Assembly (NCBI RefSeq): GCF_004342265.1
Contig: NZ_SMCS01000002.1
Location: 434,001-498,000, forward strand
Direction of reading: 5' to 3'
DNA length: 64,000 bases
DNA from: Luteibacter rhizovicinus
GTDB taxonomy: Bacteria; Pseudomonadota; Gammaproteobacteria; Xanthomonadales; Rhodanobacteraceae
Shown here: one piece after another, positions 20,765 to 29,519 of the stretch
Numbering within the stretch: position 1 is the first letter of the stretch
Layout: every line of letters begins with the position of its first letter
Program-made: the position numbers and the translations under genes
Notes under the pieces: generated by a model
The model's database searches: none
Seen by the model: only the letters and a program-made list of their open reading frames with translations
What the model was told of the DNA's origin: nothing

Positions 20765-21952
20765 GTGCAGCAGACAGCTTTCAGATCGGTGACAGATGCA
20801 AAGAAAGGCCCGCCGCCGTGGTCGATCGTCGGCGCAAGGGTCGTGCTTCGCGACGGCGTAATCGAGGGAGGCGTCGATGTCGAAGGGGGCCGGATCGCAC
20901 GCATCCATACCGGACGCCGGATGCACGAGGAGGCTATCGATTTCGACGGCGACTTTCTTCTGCCCGGCCTGGTCGAGCTGCATACCGACAATCTCGAGAA
21001 ACATCTGATGCCACGCGCGGGAGTGACCTGGCCCGCGCTGCCCGCCTTTCTCGCACACGATGCGCAATTGCTGGCCGCCGGCATTACCACGGTACTCGAC
21101 GCCATATCGCTCGGCGATCTGGAGCAGGGCGGCGGCCGCTTCGATACCTTGCGGAACTCGCTCGATGCACTCGACGAGGCGCGGACGCATCGTCTGCTTC
21201 GTTGCGACCACTACCTGCATCTTCGCTGCGAACTCAGCTGGCCCGGTTTGCCCGGCTTGCTGGAACCGCTCATCGGGCGACCCGACCTGCGCCTGCTTTC
21301 CCTCATGGATCACACGCCAGGCCAACGACAGTATCGGGACGTCGATCAGTACCGTACCTACTACAGCCGCAATGGCCTGCGCTGGAACGACGACGAATTC
21401 GGACAACTGCTGGAGCAGCGTCGCGATCAACAACACAGGTATCGCGACCGGCAGCTCGCCGACGTCCTCCGCCTGTTAAGCGGACACCCCGTCCCGCTGG
21501 CCAGTCACGACGATACCGAAGTAGCACACGTCGACGATGCCGTCGCGGCGGGCGCCAGCCTTTGCGAATTTCCCACCACGCTCGAAGCCGCGCGTCACGC
21601 CCGCGCCGCGGGGCTTGGCATCGTCGCCGGTGCGGGCAATCTCGTTCGGGGCGGTTCGCACGCGGGCAACGTCGCCGCTTTCGATCTTGCCCAGGCGCAC
21701 TGCCTCGACATCCTTTCGTCTGATTACATGCCCGCGAGCCTGCTGCAGGGTGCGTTCATCCTGCATCGACAAGCCGGTTGGACCTTACCCGAAGCCATCG
21801 CCACGGTGAGTCAGACGCCTGCGGCCGCGCTCGGTTTCACCGACCGCGGCCGCATCGCGTCGAACACGCGAGCCGATCTGCTTCGCGTGCACATGCACGG
21901 CGATCAACCCATCGCACGTAGCGTCTGGGTCGAAGGCATCCGGCATTTCTAG
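20765..21952 (+). CDS. phnM: PhnM-family amidohydrolase (ribose 1-methylphosphonate 5-triphosphate diphosphatase type)
   Basis: About 395 aa, collinear with E. coli PhnM: GDFLLPGLVELHTDNLEKH, ITTVLDAISLGD, HLRCEL, SLMDHTPGQRQ, VPLASHDDTEVAHV, GNLVRGGSHAGNVAA and DILSSDYMPASLLQGAF. In the C-P lyase pathway PhnM removes pyrophosphate from alkylphosphonate ribose triphosphate. No phnGHIJKL genes are present here, so the partner pathway or the reaction may differ. The GTG start at 20765 is tentative because no strong ribosome site is visible. It is divergent from phnF across 52 bp and its 3' end overlaps the receptor gene by 4 bp (CTAG). Confidence 0.85.
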   Translation: MQQTAFRSVTDAKKGPPPWSIVGARVVLRDGVIEGGVDVEGGRIARIHTGRRMHEEAIDFDGDFLLPGLVELHTDNLEKHLMPRAGVTWPALPAFLAHDAQLLAAGITTVLDAISLGDLEQGGGRFDTLRNSLDALDEARTHRLLRCDHYLHLRCELSWPGLPGLLEPLIGRPDLRLLSLMDHTPGQRQYRDVDQYRTYYSRNGLRWNDDEFGQLLEQRRDQQHRYRDRQLADVLRLLSGHPVPLASHDDTEVAHVDDAVAAGASLCEFPTTLEAARHARAAGLGIVAGAGNLVRGGSHAGNVAAFDLAQAHCLDILSSDYMPASLLQGAFILHRQAGWTLPEAIATVSQTPAAALGFTDRGRIASNTRADLLRVHMHGDQPIARSVWVEGIRHF

Positions 21953-24210
21953 AACGTCATATCCACGCTCAGGAATCCCTGGCGGGGCGATCCGGTAAGC
22001 AGCGTCTGGAAGGTGCCGTTGGGGTCGGAGGTCGTGAAGCCGTTGCTGTCGATCGTCGCGATGTACTTCTTGTCTAGCAGGTTGCTGACCGTCAGCGACA
22101 CTTTCAGCGACTTCGCGAAACCAAGGTTCTTGCGTTCCCACGACAGACCCGCGTCCATCAGCCAGAAGCCGGGTACCCGCTGGTCGTTGACGTACGTGTA
22201 GTAACGCGCACCCGTGTACTTCGCGCCGAGCCGCGCGCGAAACTCCCCGAACGTATACGACACGTCGCTGGCGAACATCGTCTTCGGCGAATCGACGACG
22301 GTCTTGCCGCGCGTGGCAATGAGCGCGCCGGCATCCAGGTAGTTATCGCGGTATTTCGCATCGTTGTACGTGGCCGAGTTGAACCAGCGGAACGCATCCG
22401 TCGGCTGCCAGACATAGGTGAACTCCGCACCTTTTGAATTGACCCTGCCGACATTGGCGATCTGATTCGGACAGCTCACCACACCGGCACAGGGAACGAT
22501 CACGAGGAGCCGGTTCTTGAAATCGATGTTGTACAGCGCAAGCGACGACTGCACCGTGCGATCGATGTAACGCAGGCCGATCTCGCTGTTGCTCGAACGC
22601 TCCGGATGAAGACTTCCCGCCAGGGCGTCGAACGTTTTCTGCGTTGACGACCACGCGCCCGCGGCGCCCGGCTCGAAAGCGTTCTGGTTCATGGTGAACG
22701 AGGCGAACGATTCGAAGCCATTGCCGAAACGATAGTTGGCGCCGATCTGCGGAAGGAAATCGCTCTGCGCACTCAGCGTGCCGCTTGCGCGACCGGGCAG
22801 CAGCGCCACGGCACGGGTGGTCACGTCATGGCCCTTGAATCCCGCATCGATATGCAGCGCATCGTCCATCAGCGCCCAGGTGTCCTGCAGATACCATTGC
22901 CGGGTCAGTGTCGTGAAGCGCTGGCGGAAGAGCGTGTTGTAGTACGTGTCGTAGATCGTGTCCTGACTGATCGGTCCCGGCGCGGGAATGGGCTGGAAAC
23001 TGCGGGCAATCGTGTACTTGCTGTCCTCGAACCAGAAGCCGCCTTCGAGGCGATGGTCGCCGAGATCGAGGGCAAGCGAGCTGGTAAGACCCCCGCGATT
23101 CATCAGGTAATGCGAGAGACGCAGCGCGATCGGCTCGTCGCCGGGTGCAGGCGTGTAAGGAAGGTCGCTTGCCGGCGCGAACCAGTGCCCCTGCCCCAGG
23201 TCGTGGTGATAGTACGGCTGGACCGTCAAGGTGAGACGGTCGTTGAGGAAGAACTCGCCCTTTACGGATGCCAGTTCGTCGTGGCGAATACCGTTGCCTG
23301 CGTAGTACGTGTCGTCCGCGGATGTCACGCAACCGCTGTACTTGCCATTGGCAATGTCGACCGCGCGTTGCCAGTCCGGCGCGAGATAGTCGAAGTTGTA
23401 ACCGCAGCGCTTCAGCGAATCCTTGGACAGATCGAGATACGGCTGCTCGACCCGACGACTCACATCGACCAGCGCGGTGATGCGTCCGCCCGTCCAGTTG
23501 TAAAGCGCCTTCGCATTGATCTGGCGCTGGCGCTGGCTGTCCTCGCCCTTCCACTTGGGCGCATCGACATACATGCCCGAGAGATAGCCGCTGAAGCCTC
23601 CGATATCGCCGGTGTCGGCGCGAATGAAACCTCGCTTGAATCCGTAGGAGCCGCCGGTGGCGTTGACGCGCACGCCAGGCGTCATGGCCGGATCGTCCGT
23701 ATGCAACTGCACCGTGCCGCCCAGATTGCTGGTCGACGCCGTGCCCAGTCCTCCGCTTCCCTGCGACAGTTCGAGATCGCCCAGATTTTCGCTGATCCAC
23801 GCACGGGTCACGCTGAGACCGTCGCCGGAGTGGTAGTCGGTATTGCCCAGCGGAATGCCGTCGAGCGTGTAACCCAGCTGGGTGTGATTGAAGCCGCGAA
23901 GGCTGATGCGGGACGACCATTCGTCCGTGCCGAACGGATCGTTCGATACGAAGTTCACGCCGGGCAGCGTCTGCAGCATCTGGATCGGGCTGGTACCCGG
24001 CGTCGCGTTGTCGATCTGCTGCTTATCCAGCTGCTGGACCTGTCGCGTGGCGCTCTGGCCCACGACCGAGACGGTTTCCAGCGTTTTCGCGGCGCGAGTC
24101 GACGCCGCAGGGGACGACGTATCGCCCTCGACGACGCCATCGGTGGCGAGTACCGGTGCGGCAAGGGCCGCCAGCAGCGCGAGACTGAGCGAAGTGCGGA
24201 GCATGTTCAT
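21949..24210 (-). CDS. TonB-dependent outer-membrane receptor
   Basis: 753 aa. The signal peptide (MNMLRTSLSLALLAALAAPV) ends near residue 22. A TonB-box-like LETVSVVG follows, then a plug domain (IQMLQTLPGVNFVSNDPFGT to GGTVQLHTDDP), a 22-strand-type barrel with long extracellular loops and a terminal aromatic residue (DMTF). Two cysteine-containing loops are visible, around CGYNFDY and CAGVVSC. The ligand is not identifiable. The position beside phnM and the operator-like palindrome 140 bp upstream suggest uptake of a phosphonate compound. I saw no cobalamin riboswitch or Fur-like box in the leader. Confidence 0.88.
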   Translation of the reverse strand: MNMLRTSLSLALLAALAAPVLATDGVVEGDTSSPAASTRAAKTLETVSVVGQSATRQVQQLDKQQIDNATPGTSPIQMLQTLPGVNFVSNDPFGTDEWSSRISLRGFNHTQLGYTLDGIPLGNTDYHSGDGLSVTRAWISENLGDLELSQGSGGLGTASTSNLGGTVQLHTDDPAMTPGVRVNATGGSYGFKRGFIRADTGDIGGFSGYLSGMYVDAPKWKGEDSQRQRQINAKALYNWTGGRITALVDVSRRVEQPYLDLSKDSLKRCGYNFDYLAPDWQRAVDIANGKYSGCVTSADDTYYAGNGIRHDELASVKGEFFLNDRLTLTVQPYYHHDLGQGHWFAPASDLPYTPAPGDEPIALRLSHYLMNRGGLTSSLALDLGDHRLEGGFWFEDSKYTIARSFQPIPAPGPISQDTIYDTYYNTLFRQRFTTLTRQWYLQDTWALMDDALHIDAGFKGHDVTTRAVALLPGRASGTLSAQSDFLPQIGANYRFGNGFESFASFTMNQNAFEPGAAGAWSSTQKTFDALAGSLHPERSSNSEIGLRYIDRTVQSSLALYNIDFKNRLLVIVPCAGVVSCPNQIANVGRVNSKGAEFTYVWQPTDAFRWFNSATYNDAKYRDNYLDAGALIATRGKTVVDSPKTMFASDVSYTFGEFRARLGAKYTGARYYTYVNDQRVPGFWLMDAGLSWERKNLGFAKSLKVSLTVSNLLDKKYIATIDSNGFTTSDPNGTFQTLLTGSPRQGFLSVDMTF

Positions 24211-24350
24211 CGGTATGTCTTTTGTGTGGGTGGAAGGTTGACGACCGGCACGGACAACGGGCTCAAAGCAGCCGTCATTACGCGCGAGGGTCGTTACACC
24301 CCGGTTTTGGACACATGTCTTCCCTCGGGCACGGCGTGGACAGCGCGTCC

Positions 24351-24368
24351 GGGCTGTCTAGACAACCC
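24351..24368. promoter_or_regulatory. candidate PhnF-type operator, receptor/cutA intergenic region
   Basis: GGGCTGTCTAGACAACCC is an 18-bp palindrome with one mismatched pair. Its centre GTCTAGAC fits the GT-N-TA-N-AC pattern of HutC-type GntR regulators. The right half CTAGACAACC recurs at 16644-16653. Confidence 0.5.
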
Positions 24369-24432
24369 TGCGGCTTTGATGCCGGACCTCGCGGGAGCTA
24401 CCGTGGATGCCCCTGCCGCCCGAGCCCCGCCC

Positions 24433-24771
24433 ATGAATCCGAACGACGACACCGAACGCGTTCTCCTCGCAATGACCGGTTGCGGGGAAGCGGCGGCCGC
24501 GCAAGTCATAGCGACGGCACTGGTCGAGGAGCGTCTGGCCGCCTGCGTCAACATCATTCCGGGAATTCGTTCCACCTACCGATGGGACGATCGGGTCCAG
24601 ACGGAGAACGAAGTTGTACTTCTGATAAAGACCACGGCCGGGCGGTACGACGCCATGCAGGCCCGGCTGATCGAGCTGCATCCTTACGAAGTGCCGGAAA
24701 TCGTCGCCATACCGGTGGAACGCGGTCACGCGGCCTATCTCGACTGGGTGCGGGCGTCCACGGGGCGGTGA
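24433..24771 (+). CDS. cutA: divalent-cation tolerance protein CutA
   Basis: 112-aa CutA1-type trimeric protein, with the family stretches ERLAACVNIIPGIRSTYRW, NEVVLLIKT, LHPYEVPEIVAIPV and YLDWV. It is linked to copper and other divalent-cation tolerance, though the molecular role of CutA is still unclear. It lies directly upstream of dsbD, a common arrangement in proteobacteria. ATG 24433 gives the normal length; an upstream in-frame ATG at 24379 would add 18 residues. Confidence 0.92.
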   Translation: MNPNDDTERVLLAMTGCGEAAAAQVIATALVEERLAACVNIIPGIRSTYRWDDRVQTENEVVLLIKTTAGRYDAMQARLIELHPYEVPEIVAIPVERGHAAYLDWVRASTGR

Positions 24772-24851
24772 AAGCGAAAGTCCACCGCACCGGTCATAAT
24801 CACCGATGCACTTCGCGCGACCCAGAATCGCGCACCGACCGTGGAGCCGTG

Positions 24852-27074
24852 ATGTCGCAATTTTTTCGCCTGGCCAGAAAACTGGCCGCACTGTCGCTGA
24901 TCGCGCTCGCCTTCCCGGCACTCGCGCAGAACGACGACGACCTGCTGCCCGTCACCCAGGCCTTCCACCTCACGCCGGACGCCAGCCAGCCCGGCGTGGT
25001 GAAACTGCACTGGAAGATCGCCCCCGACTATTACCTCTATCGCGGGCGGATCAAGATCAAGGCGGAAGATGCCGGCGCGGCAACGCTGGGTGAACCGGCG
25101 CTGCCCGACGGAATCAAAAAGCACGACGAATACCTCGGCGACGTGGAGATCTACCACGGCGACGTCGAGGCCACGGTGCCGTACACGCTGACCGATCCGG
25201 CCGCGAAGACCCTGAAACTGTCCGTGCAATATCAGGGCTGCCATGAAGTCGATCCGAAGATCTGCTATCCGCCCAACACCGAACATCTGAGCCTGACGCT
25301 CGGCGCTGCCCCCGCGACACCTGCGGCACCGGCCGCACCGGCCGCCAGCCCTTCGGGCGCATCGCTCCTGGGCGCGCCCGCGGCGCTGCCGGGTACCGAC
25401 GCACAGGCGTTGCCAGCCGATCGGGCCTTCCGCTTCGAGGCGATCGCGAAAGGCCGCAACGGTCTTCTGCTTCGCTGGACGATGCCGAAGGACTATTACC
25501 TTTATCGCGACAAGACCACGCTTGCCGTGTCCGGTGCATCGGGCGTTTCGCTTGGCGAACCGGACTGGCCGAGCGGCGTCGCCCATCACGACGAGCATTT
25601 CGGCGACACGATCGTGTACTTCGATCAGGTCGAATTGCCGATCCCGCTGATCGGCGCCGACAAGGCAAAAACGTTCACGCTGGACGTGGGCTACCAGGGC
25701 TGCCTGGAGAATGGCATCTGCTATCCGGTGATGAACCGGCAGGTGAAGTTCGATCTGGATGCGGGCACGGCAAGCATCGTCACTCCCGCCGCAGCGACCG
25801 CTGCGGCGCCCACCTCCGCCGACGACGTCGCGCCCACGCCACCGCCTCCGGGCGCTGCCGCGGAAGGCAGCGTCGGTATCGCCGCTGCACTGGGCCTCGC
25901 CCTGCTGGGTGGACTCATCCTCAACCTGATGCCCTGCGTCCTGCCCGTACTGTCGCTGAAGGCGATCACGGTCCTCGAAAGCGGAGAAAGTCCGGTCGAG
26001 GCGCGTCGCCACGCCTTGTATTACACGGCAGGCGTGCTGGTTTCGTTCGCCGCCGTCGGTCTTGCCGTCGTCGGCATCCGGGCCGCGGGTCATGCCGCGA
26101 ACTGGGGCGCCCAGTTCCAGCAGCCCGTACTGGTCGCGGTGCTCGTCTACGTCATGCTGGCCGTCGGCCTGTCGCTGTCCGGCGTGGTCAACTTCGGCTC
26201 GTCGCTCGGCAATGTCGGCAGTGGCCTTGCTTCGCGCTCGGGACGATCGGGCGATTTCTTCACCGGCGTCCTCGCGGTCGTCGTCGCCAGCCCCTGCACG
26301 GCACCCTTCATGGGCTCGGCGATTGCCTACGCCTTCGCGGCACCGATGGCAGTCGCCTTGCTCATCTTCCTCGTACTGGGCCTCGGGCTCGCCCTGCCGT
26401 TCCTCGTCATCGGCTTCGTTCCCGCCGTGGCACGCCTGCTGCCACGTCCGGGCCGCTGGATGGAAACGCTGAAGCAGGCGCTCGCTTTCCCGATGTACCT
26501 CACCGCCGTGTGGTTGCTGTGGGTGCTGGCCAAGCAGCGTGGCGCCGATGCCGTCGGCCTGGTCCTTGTCGGTGCGGTGATGCTGTCCGCGGCGCTGTGG
26601 TGGTTCGAACGCAGCCGTGACCGCGCCACATGGTCACGCGTGTTCGTCGCGCTTCTCGCGCTGGGCGTCGCCAGCCAACTGTATTACCTGTACCGCCTGC
26701 CGGCCGCTCCGATGGCGGCGATCGCAGGCGACGAGGTGCCGTATTCACCAGAGAAACTCGCCGAACTGCGCAAGAGCGGTGTTCCCGTTCTTGTCGACAT
26801 GACGGCCGACTGGTGCATCACCTGCAAGGCCAACGAAAAGGCCGTGCTCGATACCGACGCCTTCCGCGCGCTGCTGAAACGCACGGGCACGGTATACATG
26901 AAGGGCGACTGGACCGACGTCAATGCGCCCATCGCCGCCTTCCTCGAGCAGTATCACTCCGTCGGCGTGCCGCTTTATGTCGTCTATCCGAAGGGCGGCG
27001 GCGAAGGTCGCAAGCTTTCTACCGTGCTGACTTACGACAAGGTCGAAACGGCACTCGAAGCGGCGGCACACTGA
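24852..27074 (+). CDS. dsbD: thiol:disulfide interchange protein DsbD with duplicated N-terminal domain
   Basis: 740-aa inner-membrane reductant conduit passing electrons from cytoplasmic thioredoxin to periplasmic DsbC and CcmG-type partners. After a signal peptide come two tandem DsbD-alpha domains, each with its own YQGC...CYP cysteine pair (YQGCHEVDPKICYPP and YQGCLENGICYPV). A membrane domain of about eight segments has its redox cysteines in LMPCVLPVLS and ASPCTAPFMG. The C-terminal thioredoxin domain has WCITCK. E. coli has one alpha domain, so the duplication is notable. GGAG precedes ATG 24852. A TlpA-like gene follows after 1 bp. Confidence 0.95.
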   Translation: MSQFFRLARKLAALSLIALAFPALAQNDDDLLPVTQAFHLTPDASQPGVVKLHWKIAPDYYLYRGRIKIKAEDAGAATLGEPALPDGIKKHDEYLGDVEIYHGDVEATVPYTLTDPAAKTLKLSVQYQGCHEVDPKICYPPNTEHLSLTLGAAPATPAAPAAPAASPSGASLLGAPAALPGTDAQALPADRAFRFEAIAKGRNGLLLRWTMPKDYYLYRDKTTLAVSGASGVSLGEPDWPSGVAHHDEHFGDTIVYFDQVELPIPLIGADKAKTFTLDVGYQGCLENGICYPVMNRQVKFDLDAGTASIVTPAAATAAAPTSADDVAPTPPPPGAAAEGSVGIAAALGLALLGGLILNLMPCVLPVLSLKAITVLESGESPVEARRHALYYTAGVLVSFAAVGLAVVGIRAAGHAANWGAQFQQPVLVAVLVYVMLAVGLSLSGVVNFGSSLGNVGSGLASRSGRSGDFFTGVLAVVVASPCTAPFMGSAIAYAFAAPMAVALLIFLVLGLGLALPFLVIGFVPAVARLLPRPGRWMETLKQALAFPMYLTAVWLLWVLAKQRGADAVGLVLVGAVMLSAALWWFERSRDRATWSRVFVALLALGVASQLYYLYRLPAAPMAAIAGDEVPYSPEKLAELRKSGVPVLVDMTADWCITCKANEKAVLDTDAFRALLKRTGTVYMKGDWTDVNAPIAAFLEQYHSVGVPLYVVYPKGGGEGRKLSTVLTYDKVETALEAAAH

Positions 27075-27075
27075 C

Positions 27076-27618
27076 GTGGCACGCGGACCTACGTTCTGGA
27101 TCGTGACGCTGTCTGTCGTGGCAGCCGTCGCGGGTTTCTGTATCGAGCACCGGCGCACGGCACCTCCCCCGCCGCCAGCCGGTGTGGTCGTGGCCGGCAT
27201 CGGCGACATACGACCCGATGCCTCCTACGTCGATGTCGACGGCCATTCGCATCGTCTGGCCGACTGGAACGGGAAGCGCGTCCTGCTGAACTTCTGGGCA
27301 AGCTGGTGTGCGCCGTGCCGGAAGGAAATGCCGCTGTTGAATGCGGCTCAGAAAAAATATGCGGGGCAGAACATCGTGGTTGTCGGCGTCGCCGAGGACA
27401 CCGCGGACGATGTGCGCGCCTATCTCGCCCAACGTCCGGTCGACTATCCGATCGTGCTGGCGGCCAGCGATGCACCCGGCGCGTCGCTTTCGATGGGCAA
27501 TACCCGGCGGCTGCTGCCGTACAGCGTGCTGATCGGGACGGACGGACGCATTCTGAAGAGCAAGCTCGGGGCGCTCGGCGAAGACGAGCTGGACGATTGG
27601 CTGGGATCCGGCCCATAG
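27076..27618 (+). CDS. TlpA-like periplasmic thioredoxin
   Basis: 180 aa with one N-terminal membrane anchor or signal segment (residues 6-22), a proline-rich linker, and a TlpA/ResA-type thioredoxin domain with active site NFWASWCAPCRKEMP. The GTG start at 27076 is 1 bp after the dsbD stop, so the two are translationally coupled. The likely role is a membrane-tethered reductant fed by DsbD, for example in cytochrome c maturation or copper handling; which client it serves is not visible. Confidence 0.9.
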   Translation: MARGPTFWIVTLSVVAAVAGFCIEHRRTAPPPPPAGVVVAGIGDIRPDASYVDVDGHSHRLADWNGKRVLLNFWASWCAPCRKEMPLLNAAQKKYAGQNIVVVGVAEDTADDVRAYLAQRPVDYPIVLAASDAPGASLSMGNTRRLLPYSVLIGTDGRILKSKLGALGEDELDDWLGSGP

Positions 27619-27632
27619 CCCGCTTGCTTGCG

Positions 27633-27771
27633 TGTAGGAGCCCGCTTGCGGGCGAAAGCCAACGGAGCGGCGATGCCATGCGTGACATCCGCAGCCCGTA
27701 GATCGGGCTCGCGGAGGTGAGCATCCGTCTTCCTCGCCCTGTTGGCTTTCGCCCGCAAGCGGGCTCCTACA
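27633..27771. repeat. REP-like inverted repeat, GGAGCCCGCTTGCGGGC type
   Basis: Perfect 31-bp inverted repeat (27633-27663 with 27741-27771; core GTAGGAGCCCGCTTGCGGGC) separated by 77 bp, filling most of the gap between the TlpA-like gene and the DUF1415 gene. Each arm can also fold alone (GCCCGC TT GCGGGC). The same core recurs at 35046-35077. Confidence 0.88.
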
Positions 27772-27805
27772 ATAAGCTGCCACCTTCCACGCTTCCGGAT
27801 ATCCC

Positions 27806-28345
27806 ATGACCAACGACACCGTCATCGCCGCCACCCGCCAATGGCTGGAACGTGCCGTGATCGGCCTGAACCTGTGCCCGTTCGCCAAGGCCGTGCACCA
27901 GAAGGGACAGGTCCGCTATGTCGTCAGCCAGGCGACCACACCCGAAGCACTGCTCGAAGATCTGCAGGCCGAACTGGAATATCTGCGCGATGCCGAGCCG
28001 AACGAGACCGACACGACCCTGCTCATCCACCCGCACGTACTTACGGACTTCCTCGATTACAACGAATTCCTTGAGGTCGCGGACGCTGCCGTGACGGATC
28101 TCGATCTGGAAGGCGAAATCCAGGTCGCCAGCTTCCACCCCGATTACCAGTTCGCCGATACCCTGCCCGACGACATCACCAACTTCAGCAATCGCTCGCC
28201 CTATCCGACCCTGCACCTGCTCCGCGAAGACAGCATCGACCGGGCGGTAGCCGCCTTCCCCGATGCGGCGTCGATCTTCGAGAAAAACATGGACACGCTG
28301 ATAAAGCTGGGGAAGCCGGGCTGGGACGAGCTGATGTCGCGCTAA
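27806..28345 (+). CDS. DUF1415 family protein
   Basis: 179-aa soluble protein of unknown function, recognised by the N-terminal VIGLNLCPFAKAVHQKGQVR, the centre LLIHPHVLTDFLDYNEFL and the C-terminal HPDYQFADTLPDDITNFSNR. The conserved CPFAK and acidic-aromatic patches suggest an enzyme or metal site, but no activity is established to my knowledge. A single-gene unit between a REP-like repeat and aroQ; the 178-bp gap to aroQ holds only GC-rich sequence with no clear signal. Confidence 0.85.
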   Translation: MTNDTVIAATRQWLERAVIGLNLCPFAKAVHQKGQVRYVVSQATTPEALLEDLQAELEYLRDAEPNETDTTLLIHPHVLTDFLDYNEFLEVADAAVTDLDLEGEIQVASFHPDYQFADTLPDDITNFSNRSPYPTLHLLREDSIDRAVAAFPDAASIFEKNMDTLIKLGKPGWDELMSR

Positions 28346-28523
28346 GGCGCCTCCGCGCCGCTTTGCGTGCAGGAGGTCGAGGGGTCTACTTACCATACGC
28401 CGCCGTCTGGAATTCGCCCATCTCCAGCGAACTGCGGCGAACTGCGCCGAACTGGACAACGGGATGGGCGAGGCGCACACTGCGCCGCGTTCCGGGTAAC
28501 CCGGACCCTGGCCTGAGGTAACC

Positions 28524-28976
28524 GTGGCAAAGATCCTCGTCCTTCATGGACCGAACCTCAATCTTCTGGGCGTCCGCGAGCCGGACGTCTACGGTCGCGA
28601 GACCCTGTCCGACATCAACGCGTCGCTGTCCGCGCGCGCCCAGGCAGCCGGCCATGACCTGAGCTGGTTCCAGTCCAACGCCGAACACGAACTGATCGCC
28701 CGCATCCACCAGGCGCGGGACGAAGGGACGGCGATCGTCCTGATCAACCCGGCTGCCTTCACCCACACCAGCGTCGCCATCCGCGACGCGCTGGCCGGTG
28801 TGGCGATCCCGTTCATCGAGATCCACCTGTCCAACCCGCATGCACGCGAACCCTTCCGTCATAAGTCCTACCTGTCGGACCTCGCGATCGGCGTGATCTC
28901 CGGCTTCGGTGGCGACAGCTACCGGCTGGCGCTCGAAGCCGCACTGTCGCGCCTGGCCACACCGGCGACCGCCTGA
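28524..28976 (+). CDS. aroQ: 3-dehydroquinate dehydratase, type II
   Basis: 150-aa dodecameric-type dehydroquinase catalysing the third step of the shikimate pathway. It has [16 protein letters not shown] with the catalytic Tyr, the lid-loop arginine nearby, [26 protein letters not shown] and [18 protein letters not shown] with the catalytic His. The GTG start at 28524 is supported by a nearby GAGG. It sits just upstream of accBC, the usual aroQ-accB-accC order of gammaproteobacteria. Confidence 0.97.
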   Translation: MAKILVLHGPNLNLLGVREPDVYGRETLSDINASLSARAQAAGHDLSWFQSNAEHELIARIHQARDEGTAIVLINPAAFTHTSVAIRDALAGVAIPFIEIHLSNPHAREPFRHKSYLSDLAIGVISGFGGDSYRLALEAALSRLATPATA

Positions 28977-29050
28977 CTCCGCTTCATCAAGACACCCCTA
29001 CCCACGGCGCGCCACGGCGTGCCTGACCACAGCCATAGAAGGTTTGTCCC

Positions 29051-29509
29051 ATGGACCTGCGCAAGATCAAGAAGCTGATCGACCTGCTCGAGGAATCGAA
29101 TCTCGCCGAGCTCGAAATCAAGGAAGGCGAGGAAGTCGTTCGCCTGTCCCGTGTACCCAAGGGCAACGTCGCCGTCGCGGCACCGCAGATGATCGCGGCA
29201 CCCGTGGCCGCGCCCGTCGCCGCCCCGGTGGCTGTCGCGCCGGTCGCCGAAGTCGCCGCCAATGCACTGCCGGCCGGTCATGTCGTGAAAGCACCGATGG
29301 TCGGCACGTTCTACGCGTCGTCCACGCCGGGCGCGCCGGCATTCGCCGTCGTTGGCAAGCAGGTTCAGGCCGGCGAAACGATCGGCATCATCGAAGCGAT
29401 GAAAATGTTCAACCAGATCGAAGCCGATGTCTCCGGCACCGTCGTTGCCGTCCTCGTCGAGAACGGTCAGCCGGTGGAATTCGACGAACCCATGTTCGTA
29501 ATCGCCTAA
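29051..29509 (+). CDS. accB: biotin carboxyl carrier protein of acetyl-CoA carboxylase
   Basis: 152 aa. An N-terminal region [17 protein letters not shown] is followed by an Ala/Pro/Val-rich flexible linker (about residues 40-72). The biotinyl domain carries the modified lysine in EAMKM (Lys118). It carries carboxyl groups from AccC to the carboxyltransferase for fatty-acid synthesis. It lies 74 bp after aroQ and 10 bp before accC in one operon. Confidence 0.98.
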   Translation: MDLRKIKKLIDLLEESNLAELEIKEGEEVVRLSRVPKGNVAVAAPQMIAAPVAAPVAAPVAVAPVAEVAANALPAGHVVKAPMVGTFYASSTPGAPAFAVVGKQVQAGETIGIIEAMKMFNQIEADVSGTVVAVLVENGQPVEFDEPMFVIA

Positions 29510-29519
29510 GGCCGTGCCC

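Noticed and set aside
24211..24350. Cobalamin riboswitch or Pho box upstream of the TonB receptor
   Set aside because: No B12-box-like GCCACTG and no tandem CTGTCAT repeats could be found in the leader.
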